This document shows positions 28,672 to 37,217 of a stretch of DNA of 64,000 nt, one piece after another. The position numbers and the translations under genes are program-made. The DNA lies in IMG/VR virus record IMGVR_UViG_3300034019_000586, positions 1 through 64,000 of that record. One strand, given 5' to 3'. Position 1 is the first letter of the stretch. The number at the start of each line of letters is the position of its first letter. Below the pieces are notes generated by a model, which was not told the origin of the DNA, ran no database searches, and saw only the letters and a list, made by a program, of their open reading frames with translations. This DNA comes from a virus.

Positions 28672-30052
28672 TTTGTTGTGTTGGTGTTTGAACTCGTGTG
28701 TATAGGTGTGTGTTTAACAGGTCTGCATCCCTGTATTCAATTTTGCCTGACTCCCAATGAGCGAAGGCACTAATGTTTGGTGTTCCTGATCTGTTTTTAG
28801 CGAAAATAAATTCAATGATGCCGTCAAGCGGTTGTTTGTTAATGGGGTCTATAAATTCACTGTATTGCCCCCTAAACTTTTCAGCATAATATAGCAGTAC
28901 TACTGTATCAGCATCGGCTTCTATGTTTCCAGACTCCCTTAAATCACTTGCTGTTGGTCGTCCGAATGGTCTGCTATCGGCTGATTTGCCTACCTGCGCA
29001 AGAAGTATTATCGGTATATCTAATTCATTAGCAATAGCTTTAAGCGACCTTGTAATGAATCCAAGAGCTTGATCTCGTGTCTGATTTTTATTCTGTTCGG
29101 TTGACATTATCTGCAAGTAATCAACCATTGCCCATCCAATTGAAAATCTCTTTTTGTGGTACTTAATTTTGGCAATGATCTGATGGGCAGACATTCCCGC
29201 TGTGGGGTCAATGTATAGGTTCGATGCTTTAGCTTTTTGAGCAGCATTAAGAACGGTATTAAATTCACCATCACTAAGCTGTGATCTCTGCATTTTGCTG
29301 TACCTAATACCTGAATTAGTTGTTAATTGCCTATACGTTGTTTGGTCAGCCGACATTTCAAGCTGTGCTATGTAGCCTGCCGATTGTTTTTCCGCGTTTT
29401 GGGCTATAAACATACTGATTTCGCTTTTTCCTGTACCGGGTCGTCCCGCAAATACGTGAAGCCCTGTTTGTAAGCCGCCCATAACGTAATCTATTGAAGT
29501 TAGTCCCGTAGATATCCCTGAAACTCCGTCACTATTCAAACCTTTTGCAATTTTCGCCACTGCGTTATCAATTCTTTTTCCTGTGTCCATAATCATCATT
29601 CCTGACCTCGTAGAGCCTATTTCGATAAACTTCATGTGAAATTCATCCATGACGTCCGAAATATTGCCTGTATAGGCTTCTAATGCGTATTTCTGACATA
29701 AGTCAATAAATACTCTTGCATCACGTAGATTTTTTGCAAGCGAAACCCAGCTTTCAATATTTGGAAATTGTAGGCCTTTTGTAAGTTCAGAAAGTTTTAG
29801 CGCAATGTTCTGCGGCATATCCCTTTCGATTTGTGCCGTTCGCTGTCTTACGGAAATAATATCGGGTTCAATTCCTTCTTTGTGAAGTTCCTCAACCGCT
29901 ATCCAAACTGATTTATAGAAAGGGTGTGAAAAATATGAATCGTCTATGATAGACACGCAATACAACAGAATTTCATTGTTTATGATGCAGTGTCCAAGAA
30001 TTGTCTTTTCCAATTCATGGTCATAGGGTACTATTTTTTCGGGTTGCTTCAT
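28658..30052 (-). CDS. dnaB: Replicative DNA helicase, DnaB family
   Basis: A 464-residue hexameric helicase. The N-terminal helical domain (about 10-120) is typical of DnaB. The RecA-type motor has Walker A GRPGTGKS at 203-210, the Walker B strand WAMVDYLQIM with Asp311, and the later DLRESGNIEADAD motif. It unwinds DNA 5' to 3' at the phage fork and normally recruits primase. No phage primase or polymerase gene is visible here, so host enzymes are probably used. It follows the DUF4373 gene by 6 nt. Confidence 0.95.
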   Translation of the reverse strand: MKQPEKIVPYDHELEKTILGHCIINNEILLYCVSIIDDSYFSHPFYKSVWIAVEELHKEGIEPDIISVRQRTAQIERDMPQNIALKLSELTKGLQFPNIESWVSLAKNLRDARVFIDLCQKYALEAYTGNISDVMDEFHMKFIEIGSTRSGMMIMDTGKRIDNAVAKIAKGLNSDGVSGISTGLTSIDYVMGGLQTGLHVFAGRPGTGKSEISMFIAQNAEKQSAGYIAQLEMSADQTTYRQLTTNSGIRYSKMQRSQLSDGEFNTVLNAAQKAKASNLYIDPTAGMSAHQIIAKIKYHKKRFSIGWAMVDYLQIMSTEQNKNQTRDQALGFITRSLKAIANELDIPIILLAQVGKSADSRPFGRPTASDLRESGNIEADADTVVLLYYAEKFRGQYSEFIDPINKQPLDGIIEFIFAKNRSGTPNISAFAHWESGKIEYRDADLLNTHLYTRVQTPTQQNDIF

Positions 30053-30058
30053 AAACTC

Positions 30059-30907
30059 TTAGTCGTTGTCCATTCCTCTGCGGGTTGACATTGCTTTTAC
30101 GGCTTCATCGTATTCTCGTTGACTGTACGTTACACCTGCGGGAAGTTTTGAGCCTGAATTGGTTTTTGTAGTTTTTAATTTTTCAAGAAAAACGTCAATG
30201 TACATAATCCCGTCCTTGTTCTTTTGTCTTAATTTCAAAGGTGAAAGAAAGTTTTTTGTCCAAAATTCATCTTCTCTTGCCCATGTTACTGCATCTGTGA
30301 TCTGCTTTTTTTCCTTTTTGTCTATTCGGATTAATTTATCGTATTCCTGTCCCCATTTGTCAAGATCAGATTGACTTGGTTTTATGCTTTCGGGTTTCAT
30401 TTTTTCATTAAACCATTGAGCGAACTTTCTTCCGTCATCCGAAATTTCCAATTTTGGAGGAAAGGATTCTTTTTCATTTTCTTTACTTTCTTTTACTTTC
30501 CTTTCCTTTATAGCATTGCCTTCGGATTGCGTTGGCACTAATTTCGCATTAGATTCGCTATGCGTTCGCATACTTTCCCAACGTTTACGGGCACTTTCAC
30601 GAGCCTTGTCAGACTTAGCGTTTCGCTCATTTAACCTTCTTTCTACCGAACTGCTACCAAAAGTTTCACCATCAATGACGAATAAATCAAATTCAGTAAT
30701 AACAGACTCCACTATATTTTTATCTGAACGAATATCAAACGCAATGCTATCGTAATCCGTTGGCAATGCGTTCGCATTATTGTATAAGTCTTCAACTATT
30801 GCCCAAAAGATACCGTAACCAGCCATCCCGTGTTTGGAAATAAGCCTTTTGATTTTAATATCAGTACGAGCGTTGTAGTCGTGACTGAAATAATAAGTTT
30901 CTTTCAT
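30059..30907 (-). CDS. DUF4373 replication protein (initiator/loader-like)
   Basis: A 282-residue protein whose first 95 residues match the winged-helix DUF4373 / Lin1753-like domain (YYFSHDYNARTDIKIKRLIS, HGMAGYGIFWAIVEDLYNN). A charged linker and a helical C-terminal domain follow. Such proteins sit just before DnaB in many phages and act as replisome organiser or helicase loader. Its ATG is coupled (ATGA) to a 32-residue upstream ORF. A promoter with a palindromic spacer lies just beyond. Confidence 0.82.
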   Translation of the reverse strand: MKETYYFSHDYNARTDIKIKRLISKHGMAGYGIFWAIVEDLYNNANALPTDYDSIAFDIRSDKNIVESVITEFDLFVIDGETFGSSSVERRLNERNAKSDKARESARKRWESMRTHSESNAKLVPTQSEGNAIKERKVKESKENEKESFPPKLEISDDGRKFAQWFNEKMKPESIKPSQSDLDKWGQEYDKLIRIDKKEKKQITDAVTWAREDEFWTKNFLSPLKLRQKNKDGIMYIDVFLEKLKTTKTNSGSKLPAGVTYSQREYDEAVKAMSTRRGMDND

Positions 30908-31002
30908 TGAAAAATAAACCCATCATTACACGCAAGGGCTATCCGTCGCTCGGTTGAGCTTTTTGGCAATGCGGCAATGATGGGGTTTATAAAATTCTTC
31001 AT
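30904..31002 (-). CDS. 32-aa upstream ORF coupled to DUF4373 gene
   Basis: Reads MKNFINPIIAALPKSSTERR and ends CNDGFIFQ, with its TGA inside the ATGA that starts the replication gene. It is the first ORF behind the promoter at 31017-31047. Its RNA can fold so that sequence near its start (AAACCC-CATCATT) pairs with its end (AATGATG-GGTTT). It may be a leader peptide controlling replication gene translation. Confidence 0.55.
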   Translation of the reverse strand: MKNFINPIIAALPKSSTERRIALACNDGFIFQ

Positions 31003-31016
31003 AACAGATAGCGGTA

Positions 31017-31047
31017 CAATAATACGACTTCAATCATCAGAAGTCAA
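31017..31047 (-). promoter_or_regulatory. Promoter with operator-like palindrome before replication genes
   Basis: On the minus strand TTG and TATTATTG are separated by 20 nt, one mismatch from the Bacteroidota TAnnTTTG box. The spacer holds the perfect inverted repeat GACTTC-N8-GAAGTC (31026-31045), a likely operator. Confidence 0.6.
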
Positions 31048-31080
31048 GTAAGGCGAAAGGAGTTATTAACTAAATTCAGA

Positions 31081-31251
31081 TCATTCCTCCCCTTCGTGTC
31101 CTGTTGTAATAGCCGGATATTCTCTAAGGTTTCGGATAACGACGTTTTTGTATTTCAGATCGTGTTGCTTTTTCAGATAAAGACGGGTGAGTTTTGCTAC
31201 ATACTTGTAGAGAAAAACTTCTCTTTTTGATTGCGGTCGGTTACGGGTCAT
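31081..31251 (-). CDS. Small basic protein (56 aa)
   Basis: Begins MTRNRPQSKREVFLYKYVAK, rich in Lys and Arg, and fills the space between the replication promoter and the possible spanin gene 4 nt upstream. It could bind nucleic acid. No family is recognised. Confidence 0.6.
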   Translation of the reverse strand: MTRNRPQSKREVFLYKYVAKLTRLYLKKQHDLKYKNVVIRNLREYPAITTGHEGEE

Positions 31252-31255
31252 AACC

Positions 31256-31717
31256 TTAATTTAGTTTGTTAGCCACTATAAACCCTCCGACAAAAGCTGC
31301 GGGTACAAATACGGCAATTCCGAATTTCAATGCCTTGTTGCCCCTTGTTAGCTTCTTATTCTTGTGAATTGCCTGGTCTAATTCAAATTTGTATTGTTCT
31401 GCAACATCGTTCTTGATCTCAAACGCCTGAATTAAGTCCTGAGTACTTCTTGCTGCTATGCCTGTTTGGTTCTCATACTCTTTGATGATAGCCATGTTAA
31501 TCGAATCCCTTTCCTCACAGATTGAACGTAATTCATATTCGTAAAGCATCCGGCCAAATGAAACGGTGAATCTCCATTTTAAGGCATCGTTTGAATTACT
31601 TTGTGACAAAGAATCCTGACTGCCAAAGGGAGTCGAACTCATGAACTGACCGCTCATAGACTTGATTAAAAGTAGAGGTATCAGCAGGGCTGTTATTCGT
31701 AATATACTTCGTAACAT
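31256..31717 (-). CDS. Envelope protein with N-terminal signal and C-terminal membrane anchor (spanin-like?)
   Basis: A 153-residue protein. It has an N-terminal signal-like segment (MLRSILRITALLIPLLLIK), a helical middle, and a C-terminal transmembrane helix (FGIAVFVPAAFVGGFIVANK). No lipobox Cys is present. It starts inside the upstream coiled-coil membrane gene, in another frame, overlapping by 122 nt. This recalls Rz/Rz1 gene nesting, but the missing lipoprotein signal and the distance from the endolysin keep this open. Confidence 0.6.
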   Translation of the reverse strand: MLRSILRITALLIPLLLIKSMSGQFMSSTPFGSQDSLSQSNSNDALKWRFTVSFGRMLYEYELRSICEERDSINMAIIKEYENQTGIAARSTQDLIQAFEIKNDVAEQYKFELDQAIHKNKKLTRGNKALKFGIAVFVPAAFVGGFIVANKLN

Positions 31718-31982
31718 ATCGGTTAAAAATTTGGGGTTGTTTTTCGATTATTGTTTGTCTTTGCTCGGATAGTTCCTGAATCTTTAAGTTGCTTTCCTGA
31801 ATTAATTCACGGTATTTCTCCTGCATTTTAAGCAAGGAATCTGCCTTTTGATCGTACTTCTCCATGAAGTCAACCTTTATGTTGTCAGTCCTGACCGAAC
31901 TAATCACAAAGGCCACAATCATTATTACAAGCAGCGACCAAAAGGCTGAATTAATCCACTTTGTTGTTTTCTCTTTATTCAT
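31596..31982 (-). CDS. Inner-membrane coiled-coil protein (i-spanin-like?)
   Basis: A 128-residue protein with one N-terminal transmembrane helix (SAFWSLLVIMIVAFVISSV) and then a coiled-coil periplasmic part (QKADSLLKMQEKYRELIQES and on). This is the shape of an Rz-type inner-membrane spanin. I choose ATG 31982 over GTG 31988 because GGAGG lies just upstream. It overlaps the end of the exonuclease gene and contains the start of the next gene. A general membrane or defence-related role is also possible. Confidence 0.6.
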   Translation of the reverse strand: MNKEKTTKWINSAFWSLLVIMIVAFVISSVRTDNIKVDFMEKYDQKADSLLKMQEKYRELIQESNLKIQELSEQRQTIIEKQPQIFNRYVTKYITNNSPADTSTFNQVYERSVHEFDSLWQSGFFVTK

Positions 31983-33003
31983 CTTCACCTCCTGTTTCTA
32001 TTTCCTGACTTGACAACGACTTGATAAATTTCCTCGTTTCAAATTCGTCCTGAGCGTACTTGTGAAAATATCGGCTTACTTCGCAGCTTTCCTTAATCTT
32101 GTCCTCATCCCGCTCCACAACAAATTCATAGTATTTGTCCTCATCGGGTATCGGAATAAAGGAATGATAAACCGCTAAAACCTCGCTACCGTCGTTCTTT
32201 GGGTCGATATCCAATCCTGCTAAATAGGCATCAAAGTTCTGTTCCGTGTACACCATATCCTTTACAGCCATGACCTGCGCCCACTTCGGCATTTCGCCAT
32301 CCCAATCACCAAATGTTTGCTTCTTAATTTCGTCAAGTACCTGCATATATGGTGTATCGGTCAAACAAAAACAAATCTTGTGTCTTTCTGCTCCTGTCAA
32401 GTGCATATAGTCAACTCCCTGCCAATCGTAAACGGGCTTTAATTTAGCCGTTATGCTGTCATAAAAAGTGATAATATCCCATGAACATTTAACGTCCAAA
32501 GTTTCCTTGCATCCAATCAGTTTTTCACCAACGTACAAGTCAACTTCTCCTGTTGTCCTGTTCTCATGATCGTACAACCGTTCTTCGTTTTTCCTGAAAT
32601 AGGCGTCATTCATCAAAGAAACAAGCGTAATCCCCTTTTCCTCATTCAGCTTTCCTTTCTTCGTGTACTTGTTGCTGATTTCCTTGCTCCTGTCATACTT
32701 CCAACTTACCCACTGCCGACGTGCTGACTTCAAAGCCGTTGCAGATATGTGAGGCTCGTTTAATTTAAGCTCTAAGGTCTGCTTTTCTAAATTCATTTTC
32801 TGAATCCTCGCAAGAAGATTTTGGGCGGTTTTTGTTTCCTTGTTAGCCGTAGATGCGTAGGTTGAATTAGCGGTAACTAATTTAGACGCTACTTCATCGT
32901 ACTTCTCTTTAGGCGACTTCCCTCGTGGTTTCGTCAGTAGTTCAGACTTCGCGGAGGCTCGGAAATAGAGTCCTCCGTCTGATTGGTTTGTGATGTTGCT
33001 CAT
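31975..33003 (-). CDS. YqaJ/lambda-type exonuclease (PD-(D/E)XK)
   Basis: A 342-residue protein with the phage alkaline exonuclease pattern: KKGKLNEEKG with Glu122, then GEVDLYVGEKLIGCKETLDVK with Asp155 and the Asp170-x-Lys172 pair. A long helical N-terminal region precedes it. It would resect double-stranded ends to make single strands for the annealing protein encoded upstream (34346-35281). Confidence 0.82.
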   Translation of the reverse strand: MSNITNQSDGGLYFRASAKSELLTKPRGKSPKEKYDEVASKLVTANSTYASTANKETKTAQNLLARIQKMNLEKQTLELKLNEPHISATALKSARRQWVSWKYDRSKEISNKYTKKGKLNEEKGITLVSLMNDAYFRKNEERLYDHENRTTGEVDLYVGEKLIGCKETLDVKCSWDIITFYDSITAKLKPVYDWQGVDYMHLTGAERHKICFCLTDTPYMQVLDEIKKQTFGDWDGEMPKWAQVMAVKDMVYTEQNFDAYLAGLDIDPKNDGSEVLAVYHSFIPIPDEDKYYEFVVERDEDKIKESCEVSRYFHKYAQDEFETRKFIKSLSSQEIETGGEDE

Positions 33004-33233
33004 GGTTCAAGTGATTGAATTAGTTCTGTTTTGGTTCTGAACACCTTGTCTTCTGTAAGAATAATTAAGTCCGACGGTGAACCTTCTTTTGCAAGCTGAA
33101 ACCAATACTTAATGACACCACTGACTTTAGATATTTCCGTATCTATTCTGTAAACTAATTGGCGTCTTATCTTGCTGTTATTATCCAAGAAAAACAATGG
33201 TTCGTCTAAGTCGTATGCTGTTGTGATTGTCAT
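33000..33233 (-). CDS. Small hypothetical protein (77 aa)
   Basis: Mixed alpha/beta small protein lying between the exonuclease (4-nt overlap) and the coiled-coil recombination gene. No motif is recognised. Coupled expression suggests a recombination accessory. Confidence 0.62.
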   Translation of the reverse strand: MTITTAYDLDEPLFFLDNNSKIRRQLVYRIDTEISKVSGVIKYWFQLAKEGSPSDLIILTEDKVFRTKTELIQSLEP

Positions 33234-33239
33234 TTTGTT

Positions 33240-34316
33240 TTACTTTTTAGAATTAGCGTGTTCAATTGTCTTTTGAAGCAATGTTTCAACGTCTGATTTA
33301 GCCTTTTTAAATTTAGCTGATTTAAACTCATATTTTCCGATAAGTGCCTGAATGTCGGAAATAAGCGCGTCGAACTTTTCAGCGTCACCACGAGATAGCA
33401 ATGCTTCTTTTTCTGCTTCAAGACGTGCTGTTTCGGCAATCTTAGCTTCTTCTCTTGCTTTTAATTCGTCTGCAATTCGTTTCCGTTCAGCTTCTAATTC
33501 AGCTTGTGCCTCACGAGCAATGCGTTCTACTTCTTCGCGTTCTCTTTTCGCCTTTTCATCTGCCTTGCGCTGCTCTTCTGCAATACGTTTGCGCTCTGCC
33601 TCCGCTTCGGCTTCTTTTGCCCTTAATTCAGCCTCATGCTTTTCGCGCAATTCTCTTTCCTTTCGTTCCTGTTCGGCACGTTCGGCGGCAAGTTCTCTTT
33701 CCCTTTGTTCCGCTTCTGCCTTCAATCTTTCATTCTCTATACGGATTCTTTCACGTTCCTCTGCCTCAGCCTTTTCTTTAGCAATATGGGCCTCATAAGC
33801 CTCTCTTTCAGCCTTTTCCCTCGCTTCTTTTGCCAACTTCAATCCCTCAACAAGATTCTGAAACGCATCTTCTGTCAATGTTTCTGAATTATAGTTTTCC
33901 GGCATTTCCACAATTTCAGAAAGTACCGCAATTCGATCTGCTTTCAGTTTTGCAAGTCGTTCGCGCTCGATGTTCTCAAAGTGTTTTTCGATTGATTCAA
34001 GTTTTGTTTCAATACCTTCTGAGGCGAATAGTTGCGCGTTCTTCCACCCGTCAATGTACCGTCCTGCCGCAAGGTAAAAAGCCTTTTGTTGCTTGTGAAT
34101 TTCGGCTGTACCCGTACGAACTTTAACGTACTTCAACCTGAGTGCCTTTGCTTTTGTGCAGGTTTCTTTATCAACTGGAAGTTGAACAATTTCATTGTAT
34201 TCGTTTTCAAGTTCAACCATTTTTTCCAGCATTGGTTTGAACTGTTCTGCAATTTGTGTTGCTTTTGATTCCTCAATTCCGAATTGAGAAGGATCAAGTT
34301 TTACGATTTCTGTCAT
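33240..34316 (-). CDS. Coiled-coil recombination-module protein
   Basis: A 358-residue protein. The N-terminal 130 residues are globular and helical. A very long Glu/Lys/Arg/Ala coiled coil follows (about 160-310), then a short helical end. Similar proteins sit between annealing protein and exonuclease genes in many phages, but the activity is not known to me. Composition also allows a structural bridge between the two partners. The apparent long ORFs on the opposite strand here are shadows of its repeats. Confidence 0.7.
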   Translation of the reverse strand: MTEIVKLDPSQFGIEESKATQIAEQFKPMLEKMVELENEYNEIVQLPVDKETCTKAKALRLKYVKVRTGTAEIHKQQKAFYLAAGRYIDGWKNAQLFASEGIETKLESIEKHFENIERERLAKLKADRIAVLSEIVEMPENYNSETLTEDAFQNLVEGLKLAKEAREKAEREAYEAHIAKEKAEAEERERIRIENERLKAEAEQRERELAAERAEQERKERELREKHEAELRAKEAEAEAERKRIAEEQRKADEKAKREREEVERIAREAQAELEAERKRIADELKAREEAKIAETARLEAEKEALLSRGDAEKFDALISDIQALIGKYEFKSAKFKKAKSDVETLLQKTIEHANSKK

Positions 34317-34345
34317 TTTGTTTTTCTTATTTGATTTATGTGTTA

Positions 34346-35281
34346 TTACTCCTTTACAAACGATTCACGTTTAGCGTTGATCTGATCGGCATACTTCTGT
34401 TTCAAGTCGTCATTAAAGGATTCAACCCTTTTGTTAAGTGATGCAAGTGATTTAGATTCCTCGATTAATTTTAAGATGCGGGATTCTTCTTCTTCGGCTG
34501 TTGACGGAGTTTGATTTACGTTGTCAGTTGTCTTATTTCGTCTGAAAGCTGATTCAACCGTTGTATCACCGTCTTTTAAGGCCGTTCCGATACCGATCAA
34601 TGTCGCAATATCGTCTGCATCAACAAAGTCAATTGAAGCCTTTCCTATTGCACTCAACACTTCTTCTTCGGTCACGTTGAACGTTCCCATTAATTTGTCC
34701 ACCACCTGACGGGCTTTTTTCTTGCGCTTTTCGTCGTCTGAAACATCACCCGTTAAAACGTTCAATGCAGCAGTATAGACGCTATCCACAATCGGACGCG
34801 GTATAACGGAAAGTATTGCGTTTCTTAGCGCAATAGCGTTGGCCGCATTGCCCGTGACAACAATCATATCTTCTTTGTACCGCTTGCCGTACTTGTCAAG
34901 TATGGATTTTTTTACCTGAGTCTTAATCGCAATGTTGGCTTCAAGATCAAAGCAAACCGCCTCGCTTGTAATCTGTGTTGCAGATACATCAACCACTTTT
35001 GCCTCAATCCTTAAATTTCCCCAAGTCTGAGCAAGGATTTTAGCAAGGTGAACCGATGGCCCTGTAATTGATTTACCACCACGAGGAACGGAATAAGTGC
35101 AGGTTTGAGCAGTTTGTTGGTCAATTGTGACAATATCGGTCGCGTTTTTCTTTGCTCGTTGAATATTCCGAGGGAAGGATTTTGCAGTCGCGATCTGGAC
35201 GTCAATTGCTGCCTTGTCTTGTTGATAAACAAGTTCTGTTGCTGTTGTGATGATTACTTCATCGTTTGTTTCTTCTGACAT
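34346..35281 (-). CDS. Putative ssDNA-annealing recombinase (RecT/ERF-like group)
   Basis: A 311-residue protein. The core TYSVPRGGKSITGPSVHLAK, followed by WGNLRIEAKVVD, and later VVTGNAANAIALRNAI, recurs in siphophage and podophage proteins encoded beside YqaJ-type exonucleases. They are believed to anneal or pair single strands. The C-terminal 70 residues are acidic and low-complexity. Exact superfamily is uncertain, but the exonuclease, coiled-coil protein, SSB and NinG genes nearby make recombination the likely role. Confidence 0.68.
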   Translation of the reverse strand: MSEETNDEVIITTATELVYQQDKAAIDVQIATAKSFPRNIQRAKKNATDIVTIDQQTAQTCTYSVPRGGKSITGPSVHLAKILAQTWGNLRIEAKVVDVSATQITSEAVCFDLEANIAIKTQVKKSILDKYGKRYKEDMIVVTGNAANAIALRNAILSVIPRPIVDSVYTAALNVLTGDVSDDEKRKKKARQVVDKLMGTFNVTEEEVLSAIGKASIDFVDADDIATLIGIGTALKDGDTTVESAFRRNKTTDNVNQTPSTAEEEESRILKLIEESKSLASLNKRVESFNDDLKQKYADQINAKRESFVKE

Positions 35282-35335
35282 AATGTTTATTGTTTTGAAT
35301 TAATTTATGTTTTATTGATTTGGTTCTCCGTTAGG

Positions 35336-35803
35336 TTATGTGTTTTGTCCTAAGATTTCTTTTTTATAGTCAACAAATTCTACGCCTGTGATCTTTTCTA
35401 AAATTGCGTTTTTCTGTAAACGCAATTCTTCAATTTGTTCATCAATTTTAGCCGCTTCAATTTTATGCTTTTCGTTTTTTTCATCGTAAAGAATGTAGTC
35501 TTTTTCCTTATGTTCAGGTAACTGTATCTTTTCGCCTTTCGAGTTTTCATAAACAAAACTTCCATCTTTTCTGATGCCGATAAGCTTAATCATTTTTTCT
35601 CCGTATGATTTCGGTTTAGATTCAACCCAAATAGGTTTAAAAACCTCATTCTCTTTTATGAAATCGTCAATCCACTTTTTTGTTGAAGCAAATGATTTTT
35701 TAGATTCATTTCTATCCCATTGTTCAGAATGGCAGTAAAATGTTTCTTTTTTGGTGTCAAATGATATTGACCAACCTCTGTAAACTTGAATTTCTATTTT
35801 CAT
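35336..35803 (-). CDS. Hypothetical protein
   Basis: A 155-residue protein with a beta-rich N-terminal half (IQVYRGWSISFDTKKETFYC) and a charged helical end (KIEAAKIDEQIEELRLQKNA). It precedes the annealing protein in the leftward operon. No family is recognised. Confidence 0.65.
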   Translation of the reverse strand: MKIEIQVYRGWSISFDTKKETFYCHSEQWDRNESKKSFASTKKWIDDFIKENEVFKPIWVESKPKSYGEKMIKLIGIRKDGSFVYENSKGEKIQLPEHKEKDYILYDEKNEKHKIEAAKIDEQIEELRLQKNAILEKITGVEFVDYKKEILGQNT

Positions 35804-35818
35804 TTTGTTGTAATTAAT

Positions 35819-36070
35819 TTATATTCTACCTTGACTTTTATAGAACTGCCTGAGAGCCATTTTAACGGCTATTCCTTCGGTGCATCCAAAGTCGTTTGAA
35901 TCTTGTTTAATGCAGTTTCCTACATCTTCGGGTATATCGCTTACCCTTACGTCGTATCTTCCTTCGGGAAGTGTTTTTTCTGTCTTTCTCATCGCTTTTC
36001 GTTTCAATCTGACTTGATCTAAATTTTGTCTGTTTTCTTTGTTTCTCATATCGTCCGCAATTTTACGCAA
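35819..36070 (-). CDS. Small basic protein, possible DNA-binding
   Basis: An 83-residue protein with a Lys/Arg-rich N-terminus and a C-terminal helix pair (CTEGIAVKMALRQFYKSQ). The pattern is reminiscent of ribbon-helix-helix regulators but not decisive. An internal ATG eight codons in is an alternative start. Confidence 0.58.
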   Translation of the reverse strand: MRKIADDMRNKENRQNLDQVRLKRKAMRKTEKTLPEGRYDVRVSDIPEDVGNCIKQDSNDFGCTEGIAVKMALRQFYKSQGRI

Positions 36071-36111
36071 TTTAACACGATTAATGCAAGTTTATTTCAA
36101 AATAAATTTAT

Positions 36112-36546
36112 TCACAAAGTGGTTTTTGCATGAATTTTCAATTCACCCATCTTGTAATTCCCTGACTTCTCCTTCTGTTTCTTCAAGGTTATCAGCTTTG
36201 AATAGTCACCCGAACCAACCGTTTCGATTAGCCCTCCTGACCTACTGAAATAACCCAAGACAAACATCGGTGAAATGTTTCCCGCAACTTCTAATAAATC
36301 AAGTTTCTCCGACAACTGTCCTGACTTCCATAGACAAAATTTAGAACTGTCAGCAACCCTGAAAATCTTCTTCGTAGTCGGGTACAAATCCCATTTACCG
36401 TTAATCCGAAAGTGATAATCAGTCACCTTCTCAACCCTGAATTTTGATTGATTAAGAGCCATGATTTCATTAGTTGCGCTCATCATTTTATCCGATTTTC
36501 TCTCCTTAGAAAGCCTTGTAAATTCTTTGTAGTCTTCTGAATCCAT
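36112..36546 (-). CDS. Hypothetical protein next to the cassette array
   Basis: A 144-residue protein with a beta-rich centre (FRVEKVTDYHFRINGKWDLY) that recurs in phage early genes without known function. It is the first phage gene past the left end of the cassette array and would be read after the last cassette. Confidence 0.62.
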   Translation of the reverse strand: MDSEDYKEFTRLSKERKSDKMMSATNEIMALNQSKFRVEKVTDYHFRINGKWDLYPTTKKIFRVADSSKFCLWKSGQLSEKLDLLEVAGNISPMFVLGYFSRSGGLIETVGSGDYSKLITLKKQKEKSGNYKMGELKIHAKTTL

Positions 36547-36625
36547 TGTTATTGTTTTTTCGTTAATTAATCCATATCCGCGAACACTTGTTGAATATGT
36601 GCAGTAAAATCATCCATAGCTGGTA

Positions 36626-36632
36626 GTTAGGT
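36626..36632 (-). repeat. Left half-site of the cassette array (R'' core only)
   Basis: Minus strand ACCTAAC containing the stop codon of the last cassette ORF. No matching GTTRRRY partner follows within the next 80 nt, so the final attC is truncated or joined to phage DNA here. Confidence 0.6.
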
Positions 36633-36863
36633 GCAAGGCTCGTACAACGGACAAGCTGCATCCTTACATTTAATCTTTAGCAAACCATTATCAGTTCGGT
36701 TGCTTTTCCGAACTCCGCAATATTGAAAAACCTTGCTGTTACATTCCCACCGTTGGCGATGCTCACAAGAATTACAAGTAAGCCCAGCACCTAACAATGG
36801 TTTTGCGTCAGGCAGGCTGAACAGCGTTGGTTGAACATTTGTGGTTAAATCATCTTTATTCAT
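36627..36863 (-). CDS. Cassette 7: Cys-rich small protein
   Basis: A 78-residue protein with eight Cys in its C-terminal 50 residues (CNSCEHRQRWECNSKVFQYC, then CKDAACPLYEPC), a likely zinc or iron-sulfur fold. Its first about 28 residues are encoded by attC-A, since the ATG lies in the loop of that site. The stop TAA sits in the R'' core at the left edge of the array. Function unknown. Confidence 0.72.
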   Translation of the reverse strand: MNKDDLTTNVQPTLFSLPDAKPLLGAGLTCNSCEHRQRWECNSKVFQYCGVRKSNRTDNGLLKIKCKDAACPLYEPCT

Positions 36864-36922
36864 TCTATTGAAATTTAGTGGTTAAAATCCTGCCCGAACG
36901 CAAAGCCATCGGACGTTAGCTG
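36788..36922 (-). repeat. attC-A
   Basis: About 135 bp. ACCTAAC at 36789-36795 and GTTAGCT at 36915-36921 bound arms sharing TTTGCGT...GGCAGG with CCTGCCCGAACGCAAA, with unpaired bases between. The loop contains the ATG of cassette 7. Minus orientation is taken from ORF direction. Confidence 0.75.
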
Positions 36923-37125
36923 CCATTGTAATGTGACACCACACAAGGGCATCTTTTACCATAATCAGGCATAATAACTTTATCGCATAGATTTACACTT
37001 ACACCACATAAGCAAGTTTGTTTTACCTTGCTGTAATCTACCTCCGATTGAGGAGGAATAACGGCAGCTAACAAGCGGTTAGCGTCATTGCCGTTTTCGT
37101 GTTTTATTAAATTTTCTGTTTTCAT
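36916..37125 (-). CDS. Cassette 6: small Cys-rich protein
   Basis: A 69-residue protein. Residues 1-22 (MKTENLIKHENGNDANRLLA plus two) are encoded by attC-B. The cassette proper gives a Cys-containing domain (CLCGVSVNLC and KRCPC) that may bind zinc. The TAA lies in the AGCTAAC core of attC-A. I start at 37125, because the longer frame would read through the whole palindrome. Confidence 0.68.
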   Translation of the reverse strand: MKTENLIKHENGNDANRLLAAVIPPQSEVDYSKVKQTCLCGVSVNLCDKVIMPDYGKRCPCVVSHYNGS

Positions 37126-37199
37126 ATCAAATTTATTTTTAAAGTTAAAGTTTTGTGTTCCAAAGTCGGCAACGAACGCCAACCGCCAAAACGTTAGGC
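37066..37199 (-). repeat. attC-B
   Basis: About 134 bp. AGCTAAC at 37066-37072 and GTTAGGC at 37193-37199. The arms share GCGGTT, GCGT and TTGCCG with mismatched bases between. The loop carries the cassette 6 ATG. Its inner arm is identical over about 31 nt to the right half-site at 39723-39753. Confidence 0.76.
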
Positions 37200-37217
37200 G
37201 ATATGCCAACAGACACC

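Noticed and set aside
33352-33798. 148-residue ORF opposite the coiled-coil gene
   Set aside because: Ser/Arg/Ala repeats are the antisense shadow of Glu/Lys/Arg/Ala codons in the real gene.
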